DNA of 46,242 nucleotides from Micromonospora wenchangensis. GTDB lineage: Bacteria > Actinomycetota > Actinomycetes > Mycobacteriales > Micromonosporaceae. The translations under genes and the position numbers were made by a program. Below the pieces are notes generated by a model that searched no databases, was not told the origin of the DNA, and saw only the letters and a program-made list of their open reading frames with translations. The stretch is from positions 1 through 46,242 of the forward strand of contig NZ_MZMV01000053.1 of NCBI RefSeq assembly GCF_002210435.1, written 5' to 3'. This document shows positions 1 to 9,085 of this stretch, piece after piece. Each line of letters starts with the position of its first letter. Position 1 is the stretch's first letter.

Positions 1-89
1 CGGGACGCGCCTGTCACGGCCCACCGGCGGCCGCGGCAGCGGGTAGCGTTCCCGCGGTGGGTGCGCCGGCACCCGGGTGAGGAGACACC

Positions 90-884
90 ATGGCGGGCAC
101 GACGACGGTGGAGGTTCCGACCAGCGACGGCGCGGCGGATGCGTACCTGGCCCGGCCGGACGGGGACGGGCCGTTCCCGGCGGTGCTGTTCTTCATGGAC
201 GCCTTCGGGCTGCGTCCCCGGCTCGCCGAGATGGCCGAGCGGATCGCCGCGCAGGGTTACCTGGTGCTGGTGCCGAACCTGTTCCACCGCACCGGCCCGA
301 TGCCGCGCGTCGACGTCGCCGACCTGGCCGACCCGCAGCGGCGCGGCGAGCTGTTCGGCCGGATCGTGCCGTTGATCACCGCGCTCACCCCGGAGCTGGT
401 GGCCCGCGACGCCGGGGCCTATCTGGACTTCCTCGCCGCCCGCGACGACGTCACGGACGGGCCGGTGGCGATCGTGGGGTACTGCATGGGCGGCACCAAC
501 GCGCTGCGCGCGATCGAGGCGCACCCGGACCGGATCGCGGCGCTGGCCAGCTTCCACGCCGGCCGGGTCGTCACCGACGAGCCGGACAGCCCGCACCGGG
601 GCGTCGGCGCGGTCACCGGCGAGCTGTACTTCGCCCACGCCGACCGGGACGAGTCGATGACCGCCGACCAGATCGCCACGTTGGAGGGGGCGCTCGACGC
701 CGCCGGGGTCACCTACCGCTCCGAGGTGTACGCCGGCGCCCCGCACGGCTTCACGATGGCCGACACCGCCATGTACGACGAGGGGGCCACCGAGCGGCAC
801 TGGGCGGCGCTGTTCGACCTGTTGGAGCGGACCCTGCGGGGCGCGGAGCGGCGGTCGGATGACGGTCCCCACGCGAGGTCATGA
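90..884 (+). CDS. Dienelactone hydrolase family protein
   Basis: A 264-residue cytoplasmic alpha/beta hydrolase of the dienelactone hydrolase family. The nucleophile motif GYCMGG places the catalytic cysteine at residue 132; an aspartate in FAHADRDES (about 185-187) and histidine 219 in GAPHGF complete the Cys-Asp-His triad typical of the family. Length matches the usual 230-270 residues. The ATG at 90 is preceded by GGAG at 81-84, a good ribosome binding site. The physiological substrate cannot be read from the sequence; relatives hydrolyse cyclic or activated esters. It stands alone, with about 100 bases before the next gene. Confidence 0.9.
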   Translation: MAGTTTVEVPTSDGAADAYLARPDGDGPFPAVLFFMDAFGLRPRLAEMAERIAAQGYLVLVPNLFHRTGPMPRVDVADLADPQRRGELFGRIVPLITALTPELVARDAGAYLDFLAARDDVTDGPVAIVGYCMGGTNALRAIEAHPDRIAALASFHAGRVVTDEPDSPHRGVGAVTGELYFAHADRDESMTADQIATLEGALDAAGVTYRSEVYAGAPHGFTMADTAMYDEGATERHWAALFDLLERTLRGAERRSDDGPHARS

Positions 885-986
885 CAGTCGCGTGACATTT
901 GGCCCGCAGCGTCCCGCCGTGGTTTCACCGCCCGCCCACCCGGGGCAGAGTCCAGATCGACAGCGACTCGTGGAGGGACGACACAC

Positions 987-1256
987 GTGGAAGTACAGGG
1001 CTTCTTCACCGCCATCATCATCGGTCTGATCATCGGTGCCCTGGGTCGCCTCGTGGTGCCCGGGAAGCAGAAGATCTCGATCCTGCTCACCCTGGCCATC
1101 GGCGTGGTGGCCGCGATCCTCGGCACCCTGCTCGCCGGCGCGCTCGGGGTGGACGACACCCCGGGCATCGACTGGATCGAGCTGTTCCTCCAGGTGGCCT
1201 TCGCGGCCGTCGGCGTCGCGCTCCTCGCCGGCACGTACGGCCGACGTCGGCACTGA
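987..1256 (+). CDS. GlsB/YeaQ/YmgE family membrane protein
   Basis: An 89-residue membrane protein with three hydrophobic segments (about 6-22, 31-52 and 66-82) separated by glycine-rich turns, which is the usual layout and length of the GlsB/YeaQ/YmgE (transglycosylase-associated) family. These small proteins are linked to general stress in other bacteria, but their biochemical role is unknown. Translation starts at GTG 987, after GGAGGG at 972-977. It converges on the caspase-like gene, with a perfect hairpin between them. Confidence 0.88.
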   Translation: MEVQGFFTAIIIGLIIGALGRLVVPGKQKISILLTLAIGVVAAILGTLLAGALGVDDTPGIDWIELFLQVAFAAVGVALLAGTYGRRRH

Positions 1257-1268
1257 CCCGCACCCCCT

Positions 1269-1306
1269 CGCGTCGGCCCGCCCTCTCCCCGGGGCGGGCC
1301 GACGCG
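1269..1306. terminator. Bidirectional hairpin terminator
   Basis: A perfect 15-base-pair stem (1269-1283 with 1292-1306) closes an 8-base loop in the short gap between two convergent genes ending at 1256 and 1325. There is no T-run on either side, which is common for actinomycete terminators. It probably serves both strands. Confidence 0.8.
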
Positions 1307-1324
1307 GCCGTTACGGGGCGTCGG

Positions 1325-4300
1325 TCACCGGGGGCGGCGCAGGTTACGCATCTTCTCCATGCCCTGCCGGACCCGGACCGCACGCAGCAGGGTGCTGGTC
1401 TCCTTGCGGAAGTGGCTGCACTGTTTGCCGAACTCGCCCACCGACTCGTCCTTGCTCGACTGGAGGAGCCGTTCGGCGTACTCCAGCCAGCTGCGGCCCT
1501 CCCACGGGCACGGCCCGGTGATCGGGTCGGCCGAGAAGGTCAGCTCGGCGGCCAGCAGGATCGCCCGGGCCATCAGGAAGTTGGTGACCGGGGTGACCCG
1601 GCCGCCCAGGTGGACCTGCTGGAACACCCGGCACCCGTCGAAGAAGTGGAACGCCCGCACCGCCTGGGCGGGGTCCCGGCGCAGCTCCGCCATCCGCAGG
1701 TAGACCGCGCCGAGGCCACGCAGGAGCTGCACCTCGGTGAAGTTCTCGCGGAGGAAGTCGGCGATCGTCGAGTGGGACTCGTCGGTCACCTCCCGGTCGG
1801 CCGGCGGACGCACCCGGGGCGTGCTGCCGAAGAACCTGTTGAGCTGCTCGGCGAACTCGCTGTTCTCGGGGATCCGCCACACCCCCGGGTCGGCCAGGCT
1901 GGTGACCACGGCGTCGCCGCTCCACCGCCGGTTGAGCATCGCCGCGACACCCTCGGTGTAGCCGCCGTCGCTCATGATCTCGGTGGCGACCCGCTCGACG
2001 TCGCTCCAGGCGATCTCCCGGTTCAGCTCCAGGTCGACCCGGGTCCGCAGGATCACCGACTGCTCCAGCAGTGGACCCTCCCGCTCCTCGGCGGCGAGCA
2101 GCTCGCCCGCCTCCAGCAGCAGCGGACGCGGATCGGGGTCGTTACGCGGCCAGGCGAACTGGGCGTACCCGACGACGGCCTCGACCATGGCCAGCCCGTG
2201 CCGCAACCGTCCCCGACCGTCCGACGCGGTCACGATCAGCCGCCGGTACGTCTCGATCGCCTGCCGGTACTCCCAGATGTAGCGGTGGAACTCCGCCCTG
2301 ACCTCCAGCACCCCCGGATGGTCCGGCCAGCGCTGCTCGGCGGCCCGGATCAGCTCCCAGACCGCGCTGTTGTCGACGTCGTGACGCCGGTTCACCCCCT
2401 GCTCGTCCCGGTACGTCTCCAGCACCCCCAGCCAGCGCCGGTACTGCCGCTCCAGCCCCACCTCCATCTGGAGCAGCTCGATCGAGTGGCTGAACCGGCG
2501 CAGGTGCCCGTCGAGCTTGTCCCGGCGGACCCGGTAGAGCCGACGGATGTTGACCAGCCGTTCCGGCGGCGGCACGGTGCTGCTCTCCCGCCCCTCGGGG
2601 GTGGAGGCGGTCAGCAGGTTGCCCTCGCTGCTCCACCGGGCCCGGTGGCACCACAGGTCGAGTACCGCATGGTGCCAGGTGGTGTGCTCCTGCTCGGCCA
2701 GCCAGTTCTGCACCTCCCTGATCCGGCGCAGCAGTTTCTGGTCCCGTGGCCGGGCCCGGGGCGTCTCGCCGGCGCGCGGGGGCGCGTCGACCTCGGCCCG
2801 CCAGCCGCCCAGCTCCCGCTGGATGCGCAGCTCCCGCAGCAGCGACTGGGCGCCCGGACGGTCCTCGTGGGCCCGTTTCGCGCACTCCAGCGCGACCTCG
2901 GCCTCGGTCGTCGCCTCGGCGAACTGGTTGTTGCGGCGCAGGCAGTGCGCGACGAACAGGTGCACCTCCGCCTCGATCCCCGGGAACAGCGGGAACTCGC
3001 CGTCGGTCAGCACCAGGGTCATCGTCCGCCGGGCGGCGTCCAGTTGGCTGACCACGTCCGGGTCGCCCCGGTGGACGGCGTGCAGCAGCCGCCACACGTA
3101 CATCCGGGTGTCGCCCGGCCACCGGGCCGGCGAACCCCAGGCCGCCGTCAGCTCCTCGACCACCCGCCGGCCCGTCGCCGCCTGGTCGGCGAAGGTCGGC
3201 TGCTCGGCGACGAGCAGCGTCGCCACCCCGCACAGCCGCATGCTCCACAGGCCACGGTCGCTGTCCGACCCGGACAGGGCCAACCCCTCGCTGACCGCCG
3301 CCGTCGCCTCGGACAGCGTCGCCACCCGTTCCGCCAGGGTGCGCTGCCCCCGGGCGCGACCGCACAGCAGCCGGTGGCGCATCTGCAACACCGCGAACCG
3401 GTCCCGCAGGGTGACCGGCTCGGGCATCAGGTCGAACAGTTCGAACGCGGTGCCGAGCGCGGCCCGCGCTTCGGGGACGCGGCCCGAGGTGAGTTGGAGG
3501 TCGACGGTGTTCAGCAGCCAGGAGATCGCGACGGTGATCAGGTCCGGGCGGCTGCCGCCGGCCACCCGGGCGTAGTCGGCCAGCACCGGCGCGGCCCGCT
3601 CCCGGGCCGGCAGCAGGCTCGTGCCCGCCCGCAGCCGGCGGCCACCGATGAACAGCGCGGTGTCGATCGACTTCAGCAGCCGGTGCGACAGCGCGTCCCG
3701 GTCGGCCTGCCCGATCGCCTCCGCCACGGCGTCGGCGGCGGCCACGAACGCCTCGCGTACCTGCTGGCTCTGCCCGGTGGCCCGCATCGCCTGGTTGAGC
3801 CGGGCGGCGCCCGCGACCACCGGGTAGCCGGTGGCCCGGACCGGCCGGCCGGCGGGGACGTCGACGACCGGTGGCCCGGCCTCGCCCGGCGTCGTGACCG
3901 GATCGGCGTCCGACGGCGTGGCCGTGGCCTCCAGCCGCACCGGGCTGAACGCCGCGTCGCCGGAGAACGCGGCGGCGAGCTTGGTCAGCGTTTCCCGCAG
4001 CCGGGGATACCCGCCCGCCACCGCCTCGTCGAGGCAGCCGATCGCCCGGTCGATGCCCTTCATGACGTGCCGGTCGGCGTTGTCGGGGTGCCGTTGCCGC
4101 TGCCGCAGCATCGCCGTGACCAGGGCGAACATCGCCTCGGCGACCGGCTCGTCGAGCTGGTCGGGGGTGAGTTCGGCACCGTCGACGAGGGCCCGGCCGT
4201 AGACGTTGTCGCCGCCGCTGCCGCGCAGGGTGGCGGTCAACGCGTTGCTCAGCGCGTGCCGGGTCGACCGGCCCAGGTCGTGCCAGAGGGTGCCGTCGTG

Positions 4301-6118
4301 CTCCTGCTGGGTGAGGATGCGCGCCTCGACCAGATGGTGGGTGGCCTGCGGGGTGAGCCCGCAGCCCATCGATTCGAGCAGCTCGGTGGACATCCACAGC
4401 CCGTCGGTGATCGCCCAGGCGGTCAGCACGGCCAGCGCGCCGGGTCGGTCCCGGTCGCCGTCGACGCCGGTCCACAGCGCGAAGCAGTCCACGTCCCGCA
4501 ACCCCGCGCCGACCGTGGCGGCCGAGCGGCGCAGCAGCGCGTCGACGAGGTGTTCGACGCCCGGCTGCTCGATCCGCTTGTTCAACACGTCGTTGGCGAG
4601 TTCGTCGACCCCGTTGTGCAGCACCCCGGGCAGCCGGACGAGCTTGTCGTCCAGCTCCGTCCAGAGCCTGCCCTCGGCGAGCCCGGTGATGGTCAGGCCG
4701 CCGCCGTACACCGGGTCGGAGAGCACCTGGTCGACCAGCGTGGTGGCCTCGTCCTCGCTGAGTTCCCGCAGTTGGACCACCGGCAGGTAACGCAGCCGGT
4801 TGTCGCCGCTGACGTGGACCTCCGCCCGGGTGGCGATGATGACCAGCGCCCGGTCGAACACCGACAGCTCCAGCAGCCGGTCGAGCTGCGCCCGGACCGC
4901 CTCCGGTCGGGTGCCCAACCGGGAACCCTCGACGAACAGGATCAGCCGCCGGCGGTGCAACTGCCGCTGCAACTCCTCGACCAGGGTCGTCCGGACCGCC
5001 TCGGCGTAGTCCATGCCGTAGTCGGTGACGTCGTCGATGGTGACGTCGAGCTCCCTGGCGAGCACCCCGAGCACCGGCTCGGGTGCGCTGCTGTTCGGGA
5101 TGTCCAGCCGCAGCAGCGCCACCTCGTCGAGCTGCCCGGCCTCCTCGGCGAAGCGGGCCAGCACCTCGTCGACGAAGTACCGCTTGCCGGCGTGCCGGGG
5201 CCCGACGACCGGCAGCACCGCCCCCTGCGGCAGGCGCAGGCTGGCCCCGCCCCGGGCCAGCTCCGGGACCCGGCCGGCGAACGGCACCTGCCGGGCCGGC
5301 CAGGCGCTCTCGAAGCCGGACCGTTCGCCCTGTTCGGTGGGGGAGCCGGCCGGCCGGCGGGGGAACGGCACCGCACGTCGCTGCGGCGGACGCCACGCCG
5401 GGTTACGCACCCAGCCCCGGTCGAACTCGACCGGGCTGTGGGCCGGCGCGGGATAGCCTTCGCCGGTCAGCAGTTCGCCGGCCTCCCGCAGCACGTCCGT
5501 CGGGCTCAGCCACTCGGGCGCGTCCGCCCGGCCGTGCTTGAAGACCTCCAGCAGGGCCCGGGTGAACGGGGTGTGCAGCTCGTCCGGGCCCGCGTCGCGC
5601 GCCGGCCCGCTGCGGACGGCCGCCATCAGTTGCCAGCCACGGTCCTCGTCGACGTGCAGCGCCTCCGACGGCAGGACCAGACTGGCGTTTCCCGCGTGAC
5701 AGCAGTCGAGGATCAGCAGGCACCGCCGGGCGTCCCTGCCCCTGGCCGCCGCCACGAACCGCTCCACCGGGAACTCGGTGCCGGAGGTGTCCGGGGCCTC
5801 GCGGGGGAGCAGCCGCAGTGACCGGCCCACCAGGACCGCGTGACCGGCGAAGTAGACCACCAGCATGCCGTCCGGGCCGACCGAGTTGGCGGCGTTACGG
5901 ACCCGTCCCTCCATCTCGGCGGAGGTGGGATCGTGCGCGCTCTGGATGCTCCAGCCCGGCAGACCCCAGACCTCGCGGGCGGCGAGGGCCGTGCCGAGAG
6001 CTTCGACGTTGTCGCGGGCGGCGGGGACGGTCAGCCCCAGATGGTCGTAGGTGCTGACCCCCAGCAGGACGGCCTGGGACTGGGCCGGGTCGAACCGTGG
6101 CTGGTGCGCAGCGGTCAC
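1325..6118 (-). CDS. Caspase-like peptidase fused to NTPase-like and repeat region
   Basis: A 1,597-residue protein. Residues about 10-230 form a peptidase C14 (caspase-like) domain with catalytic His93 in YFAGHAV and Cys140 in LDCCHAG. After a Pro/Arg-rich linker, residues about 280-700 look like a STAND-type NTPase module. The motif GPRHAGKR at 306-313 resembles a Walker A loop but is not canonical (GxxxxGKR, no S/T), so nucleotide hydrolysis is doubtful. The remaining roughly 850 residues are Leu/Ala/Arg-rich helices of the TPR-like sort and could be a sensor. It starts at GTG 6118, overlapping the stop of the upstream EACC1-like gene as GTGA, so the two are translationally coupled. In actinomycetes this combination is proposed to be an immunity or programmed cell death device; that role is inferred here. 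Confidence 0.8.
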   Translation of the reverse strand: MTAAHQPRFDPAQSQAVLLGVSTYDHLGLTVPAARDNVEALGTALAAREVWGLPGWSIQSAHDPTSAEMEGRVRNAANSVGPDGMLVVYFAGHAVLVGRSLRLLPREAPDTSGTEFPVERFVAAARGRDARRCLLILDCCHAGNASLVLPSEALHVDEDRGWQLMAAVRSGPARDAGPDELHTPFTRALLEVFKHGRADAPEWLSPTDVLREAGELLTGEGYPAPAHSPVEFDRGWVRNPAWRPPQRRAVPFPRRPAGSPTEQGERSGFESAWPARQVPFAGRVPELARGGASLRLPQGAVLPVVGPRHAGKRYFVDEVLARFAEEAGQLDEVALLRLDIPNSSAPEPVLGVLARELDVTIDDVTDYGMDYAEAVRTTLVEELQRQLHRRRLILFVEGSRLGTRPEAVRAQLDRLLELSVFDRALVIIATRAEVHVSGDNRLRYLPVVQLRELSEDEATTLVDQVLSDPVYGGGLTITGLAEGRLWTELDDKLVRLPGVLHNGVDELANDVLNKRIEQPGVEHLVDALLRRSAATVGAGLRDVDCFALWTGVDGDRDRPGALAVLTAWAITDGLWMSTELLESMGCGLTPQATHHLVEARILTQQEHDGTLWHDLGRSTRHALSNALTATLRGSGGDNVYGRALVDGAELTPDQLDEPVAEAMFALVTAMLRQRQRHPDNADRHVMKGIDRAIGCLDEAVAGGYPRLRETLTKLAAAFSGDAAFSPVRLEATATPSDADPVTTPGEAGPPVVDVPAGRPVRATGYPVVAGAARLNQAMRATGQSQQVREAFVAAADAVAEAIGQADRDALSHRLLKSIDTALFIGGRRLRAGTSLLPARERAAPVLADYARVAGGSRPDLITVAISWLLNTVDLQLTSGRVPEARAALGTAFELFDLMPEPVTLRDRFAVLQMRHRLLCGRARGQRTLAERVATLSEATAAVSEGLALSGSDSDRGLWSMRLCGVATLLVAEQPTFADQAATGRRVVEELTAAWGSPARWPGDTRMYVWRLLHAVHRGDPDVVSQLDAARRTMTLVLTDGEFPLFPGIEAEVHLFVAHCLRRNNQFAEATTEAEVALECAKRAHEDRPGAQSLLRELRIQRELGGWRAEVDAPPRAGETPRARPRDQKLLRRIREVQNWLAEQEHTTWHHAVLDLWCHRARWSSEGNLLTASTPEGRESSTVPPPERLVNIRRLYRVRRDKLDGHLRRFSHSIELLQMEVGLERQYRRWLGVLETYRDEQGVNRRHDVDNSAVWELIRAAEQRWPDHPGVLEVRAEFHRYIWEYRQAIETYRRLIVTASDGRGRLRHGLAMVEAVVGYAQFAWPRNDPDPRPLLLEAGELLAAEEREGPLLEQSVILRTRVDLELNREIAWSDVERVATEIMSDGGYTEGVAAMLNRRWSGDAVVTSLADPGVWRIPENSEFAEQLNRFFGSTPRVRPPADREVTDESHSTIADFLRENFTEVQLLRGLGAVYLRMAELRRDPAQAVRAFHFFDGCRVFQQVHLGGRVTPVTNFLMARAILLAAELTFSADPITGPCPWEGRSWLEYAERLLQSSKDESVGEFGKQCSHFRKETSTLLRAVRVRQGMEKMRNLRRPR

Positions 6119-6474
6119 CGCAGGCCCTGCTGGAGCACCGCGATGACGTCCTCGGCCGAGCCGCTGGCCTCGATCTTCACCTCCCGGGTGCCGTCCGGGC
6201 TGTCGGTGAGGGTGACCGTGACGGTGGTGTCGCCGCCCCGGCGGGCGCCGCGCCGGGCCTGGAACCAGTCGTACACCGCCTGGATCACCACTGGCAGCAG
6301 CACGTCCTGGCCGACGAACTCCAGCACCTCGGCGGCCCCGAGGGTGCCCGGCTCGGGTGCGCGGTGGACCACCCGGACCCGGGCGTCGCGCAGCTCCGGA
6401 TCGGCCGCCAGCTCGTCGCGAAGGTCGTGCACCGGCGACTCGTCGGAGTCCGAGACCGAGAAGATCAGACGCAT
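6115..6474 (-). CDS. EACC1-like effector-associated component
   Basis: A 119-residue protein if started at ATG 6474 (MRLIFSVSD), which fits the usual beginning of the family. In-frame upstream starts (for example ATG 6492 and 6543) are possible, and none has a clear ribosome binding site. The N-terminal strand-helix pattern, one hydrophobic central helix (about 63-80) and the C-terminal TVTVTLTDS...SAEDVIAVLQQGL segment resemble Effector-Associated Constant Component 1 proteins as I remember them. In predicted conflict systems these accompany caspase or trypsin effectors. It overlaps the caspase-like gene by four bases, which supports the assignment. Its molecular action is unknown. Confidence 0.7.
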   Translation of the reverse strand: MRLIFSVSDSDESPVHDLRDELAADPELRDARVRVVHRAPEPGTLGAAEVLEFVGQDVLLPVVIQAVYDWFQARRGARRGGDTTVTVTLTDSPDGTREVKIEASGSAEDVIAVLQQGLR

Positions 6475-6654
6475 GCCGCCATCATGGCCCATGCCGTCAC
6501 GCGGTGTCAGCCGCCGGACGCTCTCCTGTCGTCCTGTCGACACAGTCCCGCCGACCGTCCATGTCGGACCACCGCCCGACCGAGTCCGGTGGGAATTGCG
6601 CGGCCGGTGGACCGTCCGATGTGGGGGAGGGCTCGGTGGTGACGGAGTGCCGGC

Positions 6655-7896
6655 TCAGGAGCCGGCGGGCCCGGTGTCGTCGGCGGGTGGGAACGCGAGC
6701 GCCACGGTCAGGTCGAGCACCGTGCCGGGCTCGTTGAGCCGGTCGCCGTACAGCTCCCGCAGCCGGCCCATCCGGTACCGGACCGTCTGCGGGTGCACGA
6801 ACAGGTCGGCGGCGACGTCGTCGCGGCGGCCCTGGTGCAGCAGCCAGGACCGCATCGTCTCGGCCAGCCGCGCGGCGGTCGCCGCCGGGAGCGTGGCCAG
6901 CGGCGCGAGCACCTGGGCGCGCAGGTCGGCCAGCGCCTCCGGATCGGTGTGCAGCACCAGCCGGGCAAGGTGCTGCTCGGTGTCCCACGCGGCGGCGTCC
7001 GCCGGTGACGGCAGGCCGAGGGCGAGCGCCTTCAGCACCCGCTCGTACGACCGGGCCACCGCGACCCACGGCCGGGCCGGGCCGAGCACCGCGTGGTGCC
7101 CGTGCAGCGCCGTGGCGAGCTGCCGCCGCCGCCCACCGTGCATGTCCGGTACGAGCAGCAGCGCCCCCTCCTCGGCCCACTGCGCCCCGGGCAGCTCCTC
7201 GCCGCTTTCCAGGGTGTGCCCCGGGAGCACGGCGAGCACGCCGCGCAGGCTGCTGCGGGGCAGCACCACCACGGTCAGGGTCTGCGGCGGGGGCCACTCG
7301 GCCCGTTCGGCACTGCGCCGCAGCACCTCCTCCGGTTCCCCGGCGAGCAGTTGGTGGGTGAGCCGGTCCAGGTCGCGCCGGCGGGCCCGGCCGACGTTGG
7401 CCAGCTCGTCGGAGTGGCCGGCGACGCTGGCGGCGGAGAGTTCGTCGATGTAGGCGAACATCAGCTCGGCGAACTCGGCGATCGTCTCGGCGGACAGCCC
7501 GCTGCGTACCGTGGTGGTGGAGACCTCCCGCCAGGCCACCCGGGCCCCCACCCGGTACGCGGCCAGCAGCGCGTCCATGCTCCGCCCCACCCGCGCCTCC
7601 CCGGCGCCCAGCGCGTACGCGGCCTCCAGCGCCCGGGCCAGCGGGGTGCTCGGGTCGGCCGCCGCGCCGGCCCGCTCGATGAGCTGGAGGAAGGTGCCCA
7701 ACGCGATCCGTACCGCGTTCTCGATCTTCTCGCGCATCTGGCCGGTGAGGGTGCCGGAGTAGGCGGGGACCTCGGCGGTGATGGTGGTGACGGTGTGTGC
7801 GGCGACCATCGGCAGCCGGGCGCGTAACCGGGCGGCCACCGGCGCGTCGAGTTCCAGTCGACCACCCAGGTGACCGGTCGCCCCCGATTCCGACAT
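6655..7896 (-). CDS. PucR/CdaR-type transcriptional regulator
   Basis: A 413-residue regulator. The N-terminal half is helical, the middle resembles the GGDEF-like domain of CdaR-type regulators, and residues about 356-385 (DDVAADLFVHPQTVRYRMGRL) form the PucR C-terminal helix-turn-helix. ATG 7896 is chosen because GAAGGG lies eight bases upstream; a TTG at 7914 in frame lacks this. It is divergent from the ferredoxin reductase and desaturase genes, sharing an 83-base gap, and probably controls them. An inverted repeat overlaps its own ribosome binding site, suggesting autoregulation. The ligand is unknown; a fatty-acid-related signal would fit the context. Confidence 0.85.
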   Translation of the reverse strand: MSESGATGHLGGRLELDAPVAARLRARLPMVAAHTVTTITAEVPAYSGTLTGQMREKIENAVRIALGTFLQLIERAGAAADPSTPLARALEAAYALGAGEARVGRSMDALLAAYRVGARVAWREVSTTTVRSGLSAETIAEFAELMFAYIDELSAASVAGHSDELANVGRARRRDLDRLTHQLLAGEPEEVLRRSAERAEWPPPQTLTVVVLPRSSLRGVLAVLPGHTLESGEELPGAQWAEEGALLLVPDMHGGRRRQLATALHGHHAVLGPARPWVAVARSYERVLKALALGLPSPADAAAWDTEQHLARLVLHTDPEALADLRAQVLAPLATLPAATAARLAETMRSWLLHQGRRDDVAADLFVHPQTVRYRMGRLRELYGDRLNEPGTVLDLTVALAFPPADDTGPAGS

Positions 7897-7897
7897 G

Positions 7898-7914
7898 TTG
7901 TTCCCTTCGAACAA
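7898..7914. promoter_or_regulatory. Inverted repeat, candidate operator between divergent genes
   Basis: TTGTTC (7898-7903), a 5-base spacer and GAACAA (7909-7914) form a perfect 6+6 inverted repeat. It sits two bases upstream of the PucR-type gene's start, covers its ribosome binding site, and lies 65 bases before the reductase start. It could bind the regulator as an operator, or act as a short hairpin in its mRNA. Confidence 0.45.
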
Positions 7915-7979
7915 GTTCCCACCTCCGATTCACCTTCCCCGGTCAAGATGTTATGCGAAAGTGCGAGGACCCTGGGTTC

Positions 7980-9071
7980 ATGACCACCACCGTCCCGCAC
8001 CCTGCGGCGAAGACCACCGTCCGGGACCGGCTCCTGCGGTTGGCCGAGACGGTCACCACCCCGCTGCTGCCGGAGGACTACCTCGACCTGGTCGCGCCGC
8101 TGCGCGCCGGGGCCGCCCTGCGCGGGCGGATCGTCGCCGTCGAACCCGAGACCCGGGACGCGGCGACCCTCACCATCCGGCCCGGCCGCGACTGGCGCGG
8201 CCACACCCCCGGCCAGTACGTCCGCCTCGGCGTCGACGTCGACGGGGTACGCCAGTGGCGGGCCTACTCGCTGACCTCCGCCCCCGACCGCCCCGACCGT
8301 CTGATCAGCGTCACCGTCAAGGCCATTCCTGACGGCCGGGTCAGCAACCACCTGGTCCGGCGGACCCGGGTGGGCACCGTCGTCCAGCTCGACCAGGCGC
8401 TCGGTGACTTCGTCCTGCCCGACCCGGTCCCCGCCCGGGTGCTGTTCCTCACCGCCGGCAGCGGCATCACCCCCGTGATGGGCATGCTCCGCGCCGGCGT
8501 GCACACCCGCGCCGACGTGGTCGTGGTGCACTCCGCGCCGACCCCCGACGACGTCGTGTTCGGCGCTCACCTGCGGGCGCTGGCCGCGCAGGGCGGCATC
8601 CGCCTGGTCGAGCGGCACACCGACCGCGACGGCCTGCTCGGCGTCGCCGAGCTGGCCACCCTGGTCCCCGACCACCTCGACCGCCAGACCTGGGCGTGCG
8701 GCCCGGTCGGCCTGCTCGACGCCGCCGAGCAGCACTGGACGGCGGCCGGCGTCGCCGACCGGCTGCACACCGAACGGTTCCGGCCGACGGTGATCGCGCC
8801 CGGCGAGGGCGGCAGCGTCACCTTCACCCGGACCGGCCTCACCCTCGCCGCCGACGGCGGCACCCCGATCCTCGACGCCGGTGAGGCCGCCGGCGCGCTG
8901 ATGCCGTCCGGCTGCCGGATGGGCATCTGCTACGGCTGCGTCCTGCCGCTGCGCCAGGGCGCGGTGCGGGACCTGCGCACCGGGGAACTCACCACCGCCG
9001 TCCCCGGTGACGGCGTGCTCATCCAGACCTGCGTGTCGGCGGCGGCCGGTACCTGCGACATCGATCTCTGA
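7980..9071 (+). CDS. Ferredoxin reductase for acyl desaturase
   Basis: A 363-residue flavoprotein that passes electrons from NAD(P)H through FAD and a 2Fe-2S centre to the partner desaturase. The FAD-binding motif RAYS is at 94-97 and the nucleotide-binding domain begins near LTAGSGITPV. The C-terminal plant-type ferredoxin domain carries its ligands at Cys312, Cys317, Cys320 and Cys351. The start at ATG 7980 (MTTTVPH) is preferred; an in-frame ATG at 7953 would add nine atypical residues. The desaturase follows after 14 bases. The arrangement resembles the mycobacterial Rv3230c-DesA3 pair, although the gene order is reversed relative to transcription there. Confidence 0.93.
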   Translation: MTTTVPHPAAKTTVRDRLLRLAETVTTPLLPEDYLDLVAPLRAGAALRGRIVAVEPETRDAATLTIRPGRDWRGHTPGQYVRLGVDVDGVRQWRAYSLTSAPDRPDRLISVTVKAIPDGRVSNHLVRRTRVGTVVQLDQALGDFVLPDPVPARVLFLTAGSGITPVMGMLRAGVHTRADVVVVHSAPTPDDVVFGAHLRALAAQGGIRLVERHTDRDGLLGVAELATLVPDHLDRQTWACGPVGLLDAAEQHWTAAGVADRLHTERFRPTVIAPGEGGSVTFTRTGLTLAADGGTPILDAGEAAGALMPSGCRMGICYGCVLPLRQGAVRDLRTGELTTAVPGDGVLIQTCVSAAAGTCDIDL

Positions 9072-9085
9072 CCAGGAGGCCGGAC

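Noticed and set aside
899..5821. A very long open frame on the + strand opposite the caspase-like gene
   Set aside because: It has no family resemblance, a composition of Pro/Arg/Gly/His typical of antisense frames in high-GC DNA, and no ribosome site. The - strand frame shows clear domains.
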